This document shows positions 14,590-25,360 of a stretch of 64,000 nt of DNA, in pieces; within the stretch, counting starts at the first letter, position 1; each line of letters starts with the position of its first letter. The notes beneath the pieces were generated by a model that was not told the DNA's origin, ran no database searches, and worked only from the letters and a program-made list of their open reading frames with translations. Source of the stretch: Alviniconcha marisindica (lineage: Eukaryota > Mollusca > Gastropoda > Provannidae); the NCBI GenBank assembly GCA_018857735.1, contig JABMCL010003271.1:332501-396500 (forward strand), given 5' to 3'. The position numbers and the translations under genes are program-made.

Positions 14590-15660
14590 ATTCAGACAAC
14601 GGCGGTAAAAGGGTCAATCTTGATTCATCCCGGAAGGTTAAGGGTTAATCTTGATTCAGGCCAGCAGGTTAAGGGATCGATCTCGGTTTAGACCAGAGGG
14701 TTAAGGCTAATCTCGGGTCAGGTAAAAGGCTGAAGAGGTCAATCTTGAATCAGGCCAGAAGGTTACGGGTTAATCTTGGGTCAGGCCAGAGGATTACGAG
14801 TTAATCTTGGGTCAGGCCAGAGGATTAAGGGTTACTCTTAGGTCAAGCCAGAGGATTAAGGGTTACTCTTAGGTCAAGCCAGAGCGTTAGGGGGTCAATC
14901 TTGAATGAGGCCAGAGGATTAAGGGCTAATCTTGGGTCAGGCCAGAGGGCTAAGGGTTAATCTTGGCTCAGGCTAGATGGTTAAGGGCTCAATCTCGAAT
15001 TCGGTCATAGGGCTAAGGGTTAATCTTGTGTCAGACCAGAGAATTACGGGTTAATCTTGGGTCAGGCCAGAGGGTTAAGGGGTCAATCTTGAGTCAGGCC
15101 AGAGGGCTAAGGGTTAATCTTGGCTCAGGCTAGATGGTTAAGGGTTCAATCTCGAATCAGGTCATAGGGCTAAGAGTTAATCTTGGGTCAGGCCAGAGAA
15201 TTACGGGTTAATGTTAGGTCAGGCCAGAGGGTTATGGGGTCAATCTTGAATCAGGCCAGAGGACTAAGGGTTAATCTTGGCTCAGGCTAGATGGTTAAGG
15301 GTTCAATCTCGAATCCGGTCAAAGGGCTAAGAGTTAACCTCTTGGGTCAGGCCAGAGAATTACGGGTTAATGTTGGGTCAGGCCAGAGGCTTAGGGGGTC
15401 AATCTTGAATCAGGCCAGAGGATTCAGGGTTAATCTTGGGTCGGACCAGAGGGTTAAGGGATCAAATTTGAATCAGGCCAGAGGCTTAACGGTCAACCTT
15501 GATTCGGGCCAGAGGCTTAAGGGGTCAAGCTTGATTCAGGCCAGACCAATTAGGGTTAATCTTGATTCAGGCTAGAGGGTAGAGGGGTCAGTCTGGGGTC
15601 GGGTCCGTGCAGGGTATACCGAAAAAAGGGTAAAGGGGTCAGTCGTCCGGTGTCTTGAAC
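14590..15660. repeat. Minisatellite of about 32 bp, roughly 30 copies
   Basis: The unit is close to gttaatcttgggtcaggcca followed by gaggattaaggg. Copies vary by substitutions and small indels. Some form a longer alternating pattern of about 130 bp (cttggctcaggctagatggt recurs at intervals). A 94-residue frame through it, starting MVKGSISNPVKGLRV, is a by-product of the repeat. The array begins about 25 bp upstream of the acceptor of the exon at 14367-14559. Confidence 0.9.
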
Positions 15661-17056
15661 ACGGAAGTTGAAAAAATGCATTTTTGGTCCCTGTACAGAT
15701 TTCATCAGTTGACTGCAGCTGATTGAGAGATTGCTAATCGCTTGACTGATTGAATGAATGAGTGATCGGGGTTGACTGATTGATGTTTACTTCACAAGTT
15801 CATTAAGCAGTAAATCAAATTTATTTAATTTACATTACAGAAAATTTGAATCACACACGCACACGCATGAACGCACACACACAAACTACAAGCAGGGACC
15901 CGGTCGATCAAATAGAAACAACAGTCCACAGTATGGATGCAGGCAGTTATTTGGGGAGCGGCCTTCCGGACACCTAGCTCTTGCGCCTTAAAACTTGAAA
16001 ACATCTGAACGGAACGGAGGAGGCTGGGAGGCAGACAGCCACGGTTTTCACGTGCAGCACTGTCCTCGGCGCTTGCATGACAACGGTGTCACGCTGGGTG
16101 AACACGAGGCAGTGCGCAGCCATGCTGAGACAAGTCTCTGTGAATGCCGATAAAGAGTCGTGGTAACCGAATCAACACAGTACTGTTTGTTGAATTCCAG
16201 AGACAGAAATCTCAAGTTGGTAGCCAGTGCACGCACGAGCAGTTAAAGCTGAAGGCTGAAAGCCAAGATTAATCATACTTTGCACAATGGGTATAACAAG
16301 CTGAAAGTGCCCCCTCCCCTCCCCTCTTCCAACCTTTTTATTATTCAATACCAACAAAATAAGTGCGTATTTATGTCTCCTTTATTAACATATATGCTTG
16401 CTGAGTTATTTATTGTCTCCCTGTAAAGATTGTGTACTTTAAAATCATTCAGTTCCCAAATTTCCAAACACGTATTTGTTGGTGACTGAAGTCATTAATC
16501 CTAAATATTTCGGACAAAACAACGCTCTTCAACTCTCAACAAAACGCCAGGACTGTTGTAATTACTACTGCATGCGAACATCTTCACCGAGTCAGATATC
16601 CAAGATCAAAGAATGTGGTTCCTAAATGCTCAGCCTCTCTGTAGCGTGAGCTGGTTAGATAGCAACTGCATTTCAACATCCTACCCAACGCGCAGGGAGT
16701 GAAAACCGTAAATAAAAGACGAGGTGCCTATTGCGGTAGCAAATGGAGCGGAGCCGTTACGGCCAAATGGCGACGGTGGACTAATTGTTGCGATCAATAA
16801 ATCAGCACTGGTAACAATGGGAGTAACATAGCGATACTGCACGCACGCGTTTCACATGCCACCCCCACTTTCGACACTAGGGATGGGAGCTAGATGAACC
16901 GGTCTTTGCTACTCACCCCCCCCCCCCCCCCCCCCTGTATGCATTTAATAAGTCTTTTAAATTGCTTTTATGTGTCAGTAACTTTATGCCGGATCCGCTG
17001 ATGTGATTGCTGCTTGTCTGCAAATTACGAAGGTGCTTTGTTTGTGTGTGTGTGTG

Positions 17057-17113
<57 letters not shown>

Positions 17114-18060
17114 TGCGTGCGTGAGAGTGTGTTAATTATAGTTTAATGTTACATAACGTGCACACAAGAGGCAAATTTCCGTGTACGATTTTAGCACGGA
17201 CAATAAACAATCTTATCTTTTCCATAATCGGCTTTAGTATTTTCATCACCAATGTAACTTTTCCATAATCGGCTTTAGTATTTTCATCACCAATGTAACC
17301 TTGAAATTCAGACAACATCATTATACAAATAAAAAACTAAAAAACAACATCTCATGCACGGCTGAATCAAGGCTGTACCACAATACAAAAGTCAGAAAGG
17401 ACTCACTTTATGTAGAAGGTATTTGGTGAGTTCAAAACATGCCATTTTCCCCTTCAGTTAAACATATGACAATTTTTTTATATTTTTTATTTTTCTAATT
17501 TAAAAAAAAGAAGAAAACCATTTTATGCATGATCTTTTCAATGTCTGTAAAAGAGGTTTGAATACGTAAGAACACACACACACACACACTCACCAAAAAA
17601 AACTCAACATGTATCGCAGAATCAAAATAATAAACGATCTTTTTTCATTCAACAGGATGATATGGAAAACCTTACAGTACATTCATGAAGCCTTTAACAC
17701 TGATGCTCTCTGCACATCAACTAGGTAAACTGTAAATCTAAATGATCTTGTTCACTCAACAGGATGATACAGAAAACCTTGTAGTACATTCATGAGGCCT
17801 TTAACACTGATGCTCTCTGCACATCAACTGTTCGTTCCAGTGACACAAAATTTCCACATGTAACTTTGAGCAAAACAAAGACAAAATGCTCATTCATATT
17901 AAAAAATAACAATCATTACAATGTCTATAAATAAAATAATCATTAAAAGTTCCATATATATATAAACAAAGATTTTTATTTTTTATTTTTTTAGGCCTCC
18001 ATGTATCTAAATCAAACCTAAAAGTGAGCTGTAAGTTACTGGTGGTTAAAAAAGACAAGA
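15661..18060. other. Non-coding stretch with small local duplications
   Basis: No exon is convincingly visible. Noted features are poly-C at 16916-16936, (GT)n/(GTGC)n at 17043-17122, a perfect-looking 46-bp tandem duplication (17213-17303, cataatcggctttagtattt) and a duplication of about 75 bp (17652-17727 and 17757-17829, gcctttaacactgatgctct). Confidence 0.55.
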
Positions 18061-18069
18061 AAAAAAGAC

Positions 18070-18712
18070 TAAACAATTCAATGGCAAAATCAACTAAACA
18101 CTGACTGTTCAGTTTACTGCAGTTAAAGTGCAACACACCTAGTATACATATTTCCCAAACAACTTCAGGCACACACAGCCAACAAGAAAGAAACATGCAT
18201 CATGGAAGGAACGAAAGCACAGGAACAAATGCTGCGAGTCCACCAAGTAACCGTAACTCTCTCAGAAGTGTTAACTGGTCTATAATTAAACTGATCACTC
18301 AAACTGAACATCCAAGTAAGTTATATGGAAAAATAAGAACTGGTGCAGTCATGCAACTAGTACCACAGGGTCTATTTTCAGAGGTACTGTGGCATAGCTG
18401 AAAAAAGTGTAATATGCCTGATGAAGTACTCAGGTCAACTTTGTAAATTTGCTTCAGTCAAAACCATGTTCTTTTACAGTTCTCAAATGATGGACGAGTT
18501 GGGCAACTTTAAAAAGGAACTACCAATAAGAAACAAATATTGTCACCCCCTATGGCAAGAAAATAAATAAAAGCACATGCCAAACTGCGAATAAGCAAAC
18601 AAGAGTATAATCTGTCTGTAAACATGAACACAAAGTTCTTCACTGCTTTGGCTTTTTTTTTTTTTATTCATTTTTTTTAATTTTTATGTGTGTGTGTGTG
18701 TTGTTTTTTGAG

Positions 18713-18771
<59 letters not shown>

Positions 18772-19960
18772 GTATGTTTTTTTTTTAGATGGGTGGCGAT
18801 ACGGGGGGGGGGAGTGGTGGGTACTCTTGAGCGCCACACAAAAGATAGACCTTAATGCTGATATGGCACACAGAAAATTTTACTAAAATGTAGGGGATAA
18901 AAAAGAAATGTGACTGATGTAAGACTGTGGTCATGTTGCAGAGTCTGGTAAAAGTATGAGTGACTGAACTCTGACCCATGTCGCTACACTGAGCGTGAGT
19001 AGCCTTCATACAACTCTGTAATCAAATGTTTTTGTTTGTTTTTGTTTAGTTTTTTAACCAATCAGTTCTCACACTAAAAACAAAACAAAAAACCCAAACA
19101 ATTCAATTGCAAAATTGACTAAACACTGACCGTTCAGTTTCCTGAAGTTAAAGCGCAACACATCTAGTATATATTTCTACCAATATATTTACCAAACAAC
19201 TTCAGGTACGCACAACCAGCAAGAAAGAAACGTTCATCACGGAAGTAATGAAAGCACAGGAATGAATGTTGCAAGTCCGCAAGTAAGTAACTTGGTGTTT
19301 CATGCCCAGTCAACCAGTATGGTTATATCAGGGTGATATGAATCCACAAAATAACCGTAAATCTCTCAGAAGTGTTAACTGCTCTATAATAAAACTGATC
19401 ACTCATAGCAAATATTAAAGTAAGTTATATGGGAAAATAATAACTAGTGCAGTCATGTGACTAAAACAACAGTCTATTAAAAGCAGTGTATTTTACAGTT
19501 CTCAAATGATGGGCAAATTGGGTAACTTTAAAAAGGAACTATCAATAAGAAAAAAATACTGTCACCCCTTATGGCAAGAAAATAAGGGCATATCCCAAAC
19601 TGTAAATAAGAATACGACAGTATATATATATCTATCTATGAACACAAAGCTCTTCACTTTTTTGGTTGTTTTGTTTTTGTTTATTGGGGGTTGGTTTGTT
19701 GTTGTGTTGTTGTTGTTGTTTTGGGGGGATAGGGGAGTGTACTCTTGTGTCCCATACAAGAGATACAGACCTTAATGCTGATATGGCACACATAAAAAAA
19801 AAATGTTGGGAGCAAAATAAGTGACTAAGATTGTGGTCATGCTGCACAGTCTGGTAAAAACAAAACAACGTATGAGTGACTGAACTCTGACCCATGAGTA
19901 TCCTTCCCACAACTCCATATAAACTTTGTTTTTTTTGTTAAAACTGATCAGTTCTTATGC
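18070..19960. repeat. Tandem duplication of about 1 kb
   Basis: Sequence from about 18070 to 19060 recurs from about 19097 to 19960 in the same order. Landmarks include ctaaacactgactgttcagt, ctctcagaagtgttaactgg, cagttctcaaatgatggacg and tgaacacaaagttcttcact. The copies differ by scattered substitutions, by a long (GT)n run present only in copy 1 (18714-18770), and by an insertion of about 62 bp of the small dispersed motif present only in copy 2 (19285-19345). Confidence 0.85.
19285..19345 (+). mobile_element. Small dispersed motif (about 60 bp) inserted in one duplicate
   Basis: The insertion runs from aagtaagtaacttggtgttt through catgcccagtcaaccagtat to ggttatatcagggtgatatg. It is missing from the matching point of the duplicate near 18245. 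Other copies lie at 1208-1255, 6826-6865, 11536-12042 (array), 14313-14362, 23508-23550 and 58034-58080. Flanks aagtccgc and gaatccac may be a degenerate target duplication. Its class is unknown. Confidence 0.6.
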
Positions 19961-20319
19961 TAAAAAAATATATAAAATAAAGAAGAAAGAAAAGCACTGT
20001 ACCAAAAATTCTCATCAATAAACCTCTTCCGGTACAGAGAATAAATTAAAAAAATAATAAAACCAATTATTTCCAATTCCTTCCAGAAACAAATATGCAA
20101 GATATAAGCAAAAACACATGCATACCAAAACACAGACAAATATTAATGCTTCCATACACAATGTGTCCATCATATTTACTCAAACTTGATGCATCACACC
20201 AAGTTCAAGTTCTGATGCTGCAATAGCACAGTTGACAAACGTCTAGCAACTGACTGATTTTTGTAATTTTGCTGTTGTTTTTGCTCTTCTCATTGCTGCT
20301 TTTTTTTTTTTTTTTTTGT

Positions 20320-20510
20320 ATACTTCATTGTATCAACAGGTCACTTCACTGTATCAGCTGGCCATTTGTGTCATGGGAAATGCAGGTACATTTCCACAGG
20401 GAAAAGCAGCTGGGACAATGGATACTTCACTGTATCAACAGGCCATTTGTGTCACGGGAAATTCAGGTACATTTCCCCAGGGAAAAGCAGCTGGGGCAAT
20501 GGGGCTACCT
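20320..20510. repeat. Tandem duplication, two units of about 85 bp
   Basis: The unit holds cttcactgtatcaacaggcc, atttgtgtcacgggaaattc and aggtacatttccccagggaa. It occurs at about 20325-20418 and 20424-20505. Open frames here are not supported as exons. Confidence 0.85.
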
Positions 20511-21982
20511 GGCTGCCTAGTTCATTCCTAGCATGGGTAGAAAAGCAATGTTCACTGTCTGAGCACTGTTCACTGCCATGGGACATTCAGTTTCTTCTCA
20601 GTCTGCTGCAGGCATACAGAACCTCCATCTTTCACCTCATCCAAAAGACCAGGCACTGAGCCCATCACCTAGATACTAAGGGCAAAACAGAGAATCTCCT
20701 GAGTCCACCACACCCAGTCCACCACACCACACCACCACACCGTACCCAGTCCACCACTTGCTGGGTTAAATGTATCGCTTCCAGTTTTGCCAAAATGTAA
20801 AGGCCTGTTCTGTGCTTGCCTAACACAACATGAAAGCGAGAGCAGCTGTGATGACACTTTGTGTACATGGAAACTGCAACAAACCACTCAAAGAGAATAT
20901 TAACAAACCAATCAGTCTGTTAGAAGGATAAAATAAACATTTGCTCTGTATGCACGCACACCAAACCCACTGTGGGTTGAGGGAAGTTAACACAGTTTGA
21001 CAATTCTGGAGATCAGATTCCCAAACACGAGCACTGAAAATGCAAGTAAATCGCAACTCTTAAAACAAAAGTTTTTGGGGGTCTTTTTTGTTTTTGTTTT
21101 AATGATCTGATCAACTAGAATTTAGTAGAAACAATACTTGTAATGAAAATCTTTTCTCCACCCAAGGCTCTCCCTGAATTATATAAAGTCTCAAAGTAAA
21201 GCTGATGAAATAACAAAACAGGAGCAACAAGCGCTACCTGGCGGTTTCTAACACAAAGCATGCCCCCAAACAACTACGAAGCACCACAAAATACGTTTCA
21301 GGGCAGGTGGGTTTTCACTAGGTGTATTGAAGTTAAAACAGCAGCTGCCTACTGCTCAGTCTGTATGAGAGAGCTCATGGGTATCAACCAGCTTCCTCTG
21401 CAGTGCCCAGCAGAGCAGGTGACAGACAGACATCTAAGATCAATAGTGGCTGGTCATGGTGTCTGGGGAAAGACAATGTTAACTGCCACTCCATTCTTAG
21501 CTGTTTCGCACAGGCAATGAGACTGCTTTGAGAGACGGTCATACTCTCACGATGGAAAGTCAGTCCATGTACTTTGAATGATAATAACAATAGTAATTAT
21601 TATTATTACTTTGAATGAAAAAGAGGCGGTATATCTACTATGGACGACAACTTTTTATTTTGAAATTTATGCATATCGGGGCACACCAGCAATTTTGGTT
21701 TTTTATTTTTTTAAACAAGCTGAATCTTTTTTCTATAAAACTAACTGCATAACAATCTCTCTGTCAGTTAATATGTTGTTAATTGAAGAAAATACTGCTG
21801 AAGGTAAGCACAGTTTTGTCCCGCATAAAATGAAAGAACTGATACGACACCATGTGAACTGTATTCCATACCAAAACATTAGCCTACTTTTTTTACAGCC
21901 CTTTGCTTCATACCAAACTTCATGAGCAGCTGGCTCATGACTGACTGTGGTCTTGAACAAAAGTTCTTTTAGCAAGGAATGC
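20511..21982. other. No supported gene; possible 3' UTR at its right end
   Basis: No exon is supported. If the terminal exon at 21983-22174 is real, its 3' UTR runs leftwards here, and the reverse-complement AATAAA at 21654-21659 is a candidate polyadenylation signal. ATT repeats lie near 21597-21609. Confidence 0.4.
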
Positions 21983-22174
21983 TCAAGGCAGATTATGCTG
22001 CATGGCCCACATGATTACTTCGTCTAGACTTGGGGCATAATCCTCCGCATATTTGTCAACAAAAATGGTGAATCTGTCACAGTTTGTTATCCGTAGTTCC
22101 AAAGAAATTTCTGTTGTAAGAAGTGGGGTAGTAACTTTTGTGTTTCTTTGCACAAACACATCAACCAAGCCGGT
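21983..22174 (-). CDS. Candidate terminal coding exon of an unidentified gene
   Basis: On the minus strand a strong pyrimidine-rich acceptor (ttttgtccccttcag) precedes 63 open codons and a TGA, entering in phase 0. The peptide begins TGLVDVFVQRNTKVTTPLLT and continues through SLELRITNCDRFTIFVDKYA to a C-terminal VIMWAMQHNLP. It is balanced and hydrophobic-patterned like a folded domain, not repeat-derived. It lies downstream of the CWH43 stop codon on the same strand, so it is either the end of the next gene or an alternative CWH43 3' exon. No upstream exon joins it with confidence. Confidence 0.45.
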   Translation of the reverse strand, partial: TGLVDVFVQRNTKVTTPLLTTEISLELRITNCDRFTIFVDKYAEDYAPSLDEVIMWAMQHNLP

Positions 22175-24449
22175 CTGAAGGGGACAAAACTGCCATGGGG
22201 TAATCAAGAGCAAACAGATCACATCACCATCGTCATCAGCAGCCTTTTAAAAGGAACCATCACAACAGCATAAAAGCAACATCACAATCAAAAATATTTT
22301 TAAATAAACAACTTCAATGAGGAGATTGGCACAACAAACTTTTCATTTGTGGTAAGAGCAGGGTCAATAAAACATACAAAACTACAGATCGTTAAACACT
22401 ACAACATGGGCAACTTTTTACACTCTATGGGCTTTCTGCACGCAGTCACACTTGCATGCAGCATTCAAGGCCTTAGACAAACAACAATCATGTCAAATCA
22501 CACAGGCAAACCTGTACTGTAACTCTATGTTCACTGAGGATATTAAAGGGGACAACAAGTCAATCAATAAGTCAATATTAAAGGGGGCCACAAGTTGCCT
22601 GAAAACTGTTTAAAAGTGTAAACATTTCCATTTACAGGCTTTGTATGGTGATTCTGTCAACATGTAAGCAAGAGAGGTAATCTTCCCCTTTGAATTTGAG
22701 CACAGTTTATGTACCTTGGATGTGTTTATGAATGGAGTTTATGTACCTTGTATTTACACGCATGCCAGGTGAGAGTTACCGTAGGCGACTCAGGTCTTCG
22801 TTGTTGTACTTGTGTTACAACAACAAAGCGCCAATTGATACAGCCATGCTGGTTCGCTCTTTACCAATGAAGTGCAGAAAAGGGCTGCCATACATGCCAG
22901 CTACATGCATGACATCACAAACTTGGAAAAAAATGACAGCACTCACAATGTGTCTTAACAACTTCACTCCCAATGTGTCTTAACAACTTTAAAACATAGA
23001 TTTTTAACAAATTAAACTATACAAATATTTTAAACAAATTAAACTATACAAAGATTTTTAACAAATTAAAACTATACACAAATTTTCAACAATTTAATTA
23101 AACTATACATTGACCACACACAAAAAAACTGCTGTGCGTGTGTTTCTCATTCCAGTGCTATTAATAGGATCCAAAACATTTGTTTGTGTGGGTGCGGTTC
23201 CCTGTAGTGCATCAGAAACAAGTCAGCATACTAGGACCAGGGGTAGACATTAATATCTAGGTCCTTTAAACAGTATCCTGTATCCTCACAAAAAAAACCC
23301 ACAAATCACAATGACAGCAACAGCAAGTTTTGACGAGGCTCGTTTTGTTTTTTTGCAAGCAAAATTTTCTGCTTTCTGCTTTGTTCTTTGACGCATCCAT
23401 CAGAAGAAGAAAAGAAGAAAAAAAATGCCCGGCTGAAATTCTGAGTAATGGCAATATCAGGGCTAAAAATAAAGACCACCAGGTGAAGTGCAGAAGGAAG
23501 AAAGGAACTAGGTTTTTACGCCCAGTCAACCATACCGGTTGTATGAGGGCAAAGGCAAAATTCTTTGAAAAAAGGAACAAAAAATAACATTCAGGGGCAG
23601 AACTCCTTTCTCAGCAAAGGAAACCAAGGGAAGATAGTGACCTTGATAGTTTGCTATCAAAGTGAAAGGGAAAGCGGAGTTATTTTTTAATGATAATTAC
23701 AGCAGTAATCATGATACACGACTCTATCACCATAATGTCTAAGTCCTCAACAGTAACACCATCACAATAAATAAAGGACAATCAGAGGTGCCAACCCCCT
23801 GAAACTACTTGCCTGGAATAATTATCTGGCCATTTGACAGAATCTTGTCCAAATATGACAGTACCCAACTTCTCTGCCGGAGCCGGGCAAGCTGATGCGT
23901 CACCTCCACTTTCCCTTCCCTCTGTCCCCTGCTGCTGGCTCTCTCCGCTTGCCAAACCCTTCTCCACTTGTTTCACTCGTCTTCACTTCATATAGTTCAG
24001 GAGCTGTGTGAGAGTCGAGGTGGCCGTCCTGAGCTGTCTGTCCTAATGAGCCTTCTGGTTTCCGTGGACGTAAAGAATTATTGCACCGTGCTTCGGCATT
24101 GGTCACAACTTGTCCCTAATATGTCAACTGACATCTGAGGACATTAAGCATCACTTCACCACCAACTTCTTCACTGTCTGGTTACCAAAAGACTCTTCCT
24201 GGGTGAACCACCCACAGCACTGTAGGTGATGGCCTCAGCAAAAGAGTGACATGATGGGCTATGGTCTAGAAGCCTGTGGGCCTGTGAGTTTGCTTGGTGC
24301 AAGCATGCTGTCGGATTGTCATTTGCTTATAACACACAACCAGGCACATACCGTGTTTCTAATCATTGTATAGATAATGTACAGATAGAGAGAATTTATC
24401 TTGTTAAATTGCTGTTTTAGGCTAATTTATGTAACATGTTGACGTGTGT
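22175..24449. other. No firmly supported gene; short A/T repeats
   Basis: A unit of about 27 bp containing acaaattaaactatacaaa is repeated about four times at 23003-23110. A 26-bp duplication (caatgtgtcttaacaacttc) lies at 22945-22990. A copy of the small dispersed motif lies at 23508-23550. Confidence 0.5.
23998..24150 (+). mobile_element. Dispersed SINE-like module (copy 2)
   Basis: This copy matches 9358-9525 over its length, including caggagctgtgtgagagtcg, the gtttccgtggacgt core, ttgtccctaatatgtcaact and gaggaca. It lies downstream of the probable CWH43 polyadenylation signal. Confidence 0.7.
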
Positions 24450-24455
24450 TTTATT
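24450..24455 (-). terminator. CWH43: Candidate CWH43 polyadenylation signal
   Basis: An AATAAA hexamer on the minus strand lies about 670 bp beyond the CWH43 stop codon (25124-25126), in A/T-rich sequence. It would define a 3' UTR of roughly 0.7 kb. Other signals cannot be excluded. Confidence 0.4.
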
Positions 24456-25123
24456 GCATTTTGTGATCTGCACAGCGCATAAAATATATTATTATTATTA
24501 TTATTATTATTATCATCAATTTCTCATTCACCAAGACCAGATGAGAATGACAGGAAAAAGGAAAAAGGATGGTTATTCAGGGATGGTTGGCACCTCTGGA
24601 TAATACACCAATTATCATCATCAACGCAGCCATCATAACAGTTCAGTTCAGTTCAGTTCAGTTCAAGATGGTATCTATGTGCTCGGAAAAGCCCATATGC
24701 ACTCCACCCGGTCTCTCAGAAGTTTTCTCAATGTTGCCTTTCAAATGGTTCCAATGTTCATCTGATTGACAACGGCCCTTTCAATCATATCAACTTGTAC
24801 TAATTAACAGCTGTATAAACCAATCCTTTTTTTTTCTCCCTTTTTCCTTTTTTTCGTTATTAATGTTTTTCTTTTCTTCTTTTTTGTCTTAAAAAAATAA
24901 TCTTTTCTCTTTCTTCCATCTCTTGTTCTCTGTGAAATGAGAGCACATGCAGCCAAAGTGGAATGTACGCAATACCGGTGAGCTGGTGCAAGGAGTCTGC
25001 GAGGACAATCATCATGCCATGGACAATGATAAACATATCTGAGGGGGCTAAACAACTGATGGATGATGCCAACACATTTTCCTGAGCATTTTGCGTAGGC
25101 TGGTGGTGTCACTGCTGACCAGA

Positions 25124-25205
25124 TCATGGCAGGAAATACTTGGGGGTGCTCATGTGGAATCCATGATGTCTGAAATAGCCGTGGCCAACGTGGTACTTCC
25201 CAAAT
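25124..25205 (-). CDS. CWH43: CWH43 terminal exon
   Basis: After a tgtcaccag acceptor the exon encodes [20 protein letters not shown] and then PKYFLP-stop. The human protein ends HFHMNTPKYFL, so the C-terminus is conserved. The incoming phase is 2, which matches the preceding exon's AGT|GTAAGT donor. Confidence 0.92.
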
Positions 25206-25302
25206 CTGGTGACAGTGGCAGAAATAAGGTTCTAATACGACCAGAGCAAAAATTGGAAAAAATACAACAAAATCAGTCAATATTCATTATTAAGGCTGCC
25301 AC

Positions 25303-25360
<58 letters not shown>

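Noticed and set aside
23826..23985. Minus-strand frame with KLGTVIFGQDSVKWPDNYSR
   Set aside because: Coding-like peptide, but there is no convincing acceptor and a SINE-like module adjoins it. It is not joined to the exon at 21983-22174.
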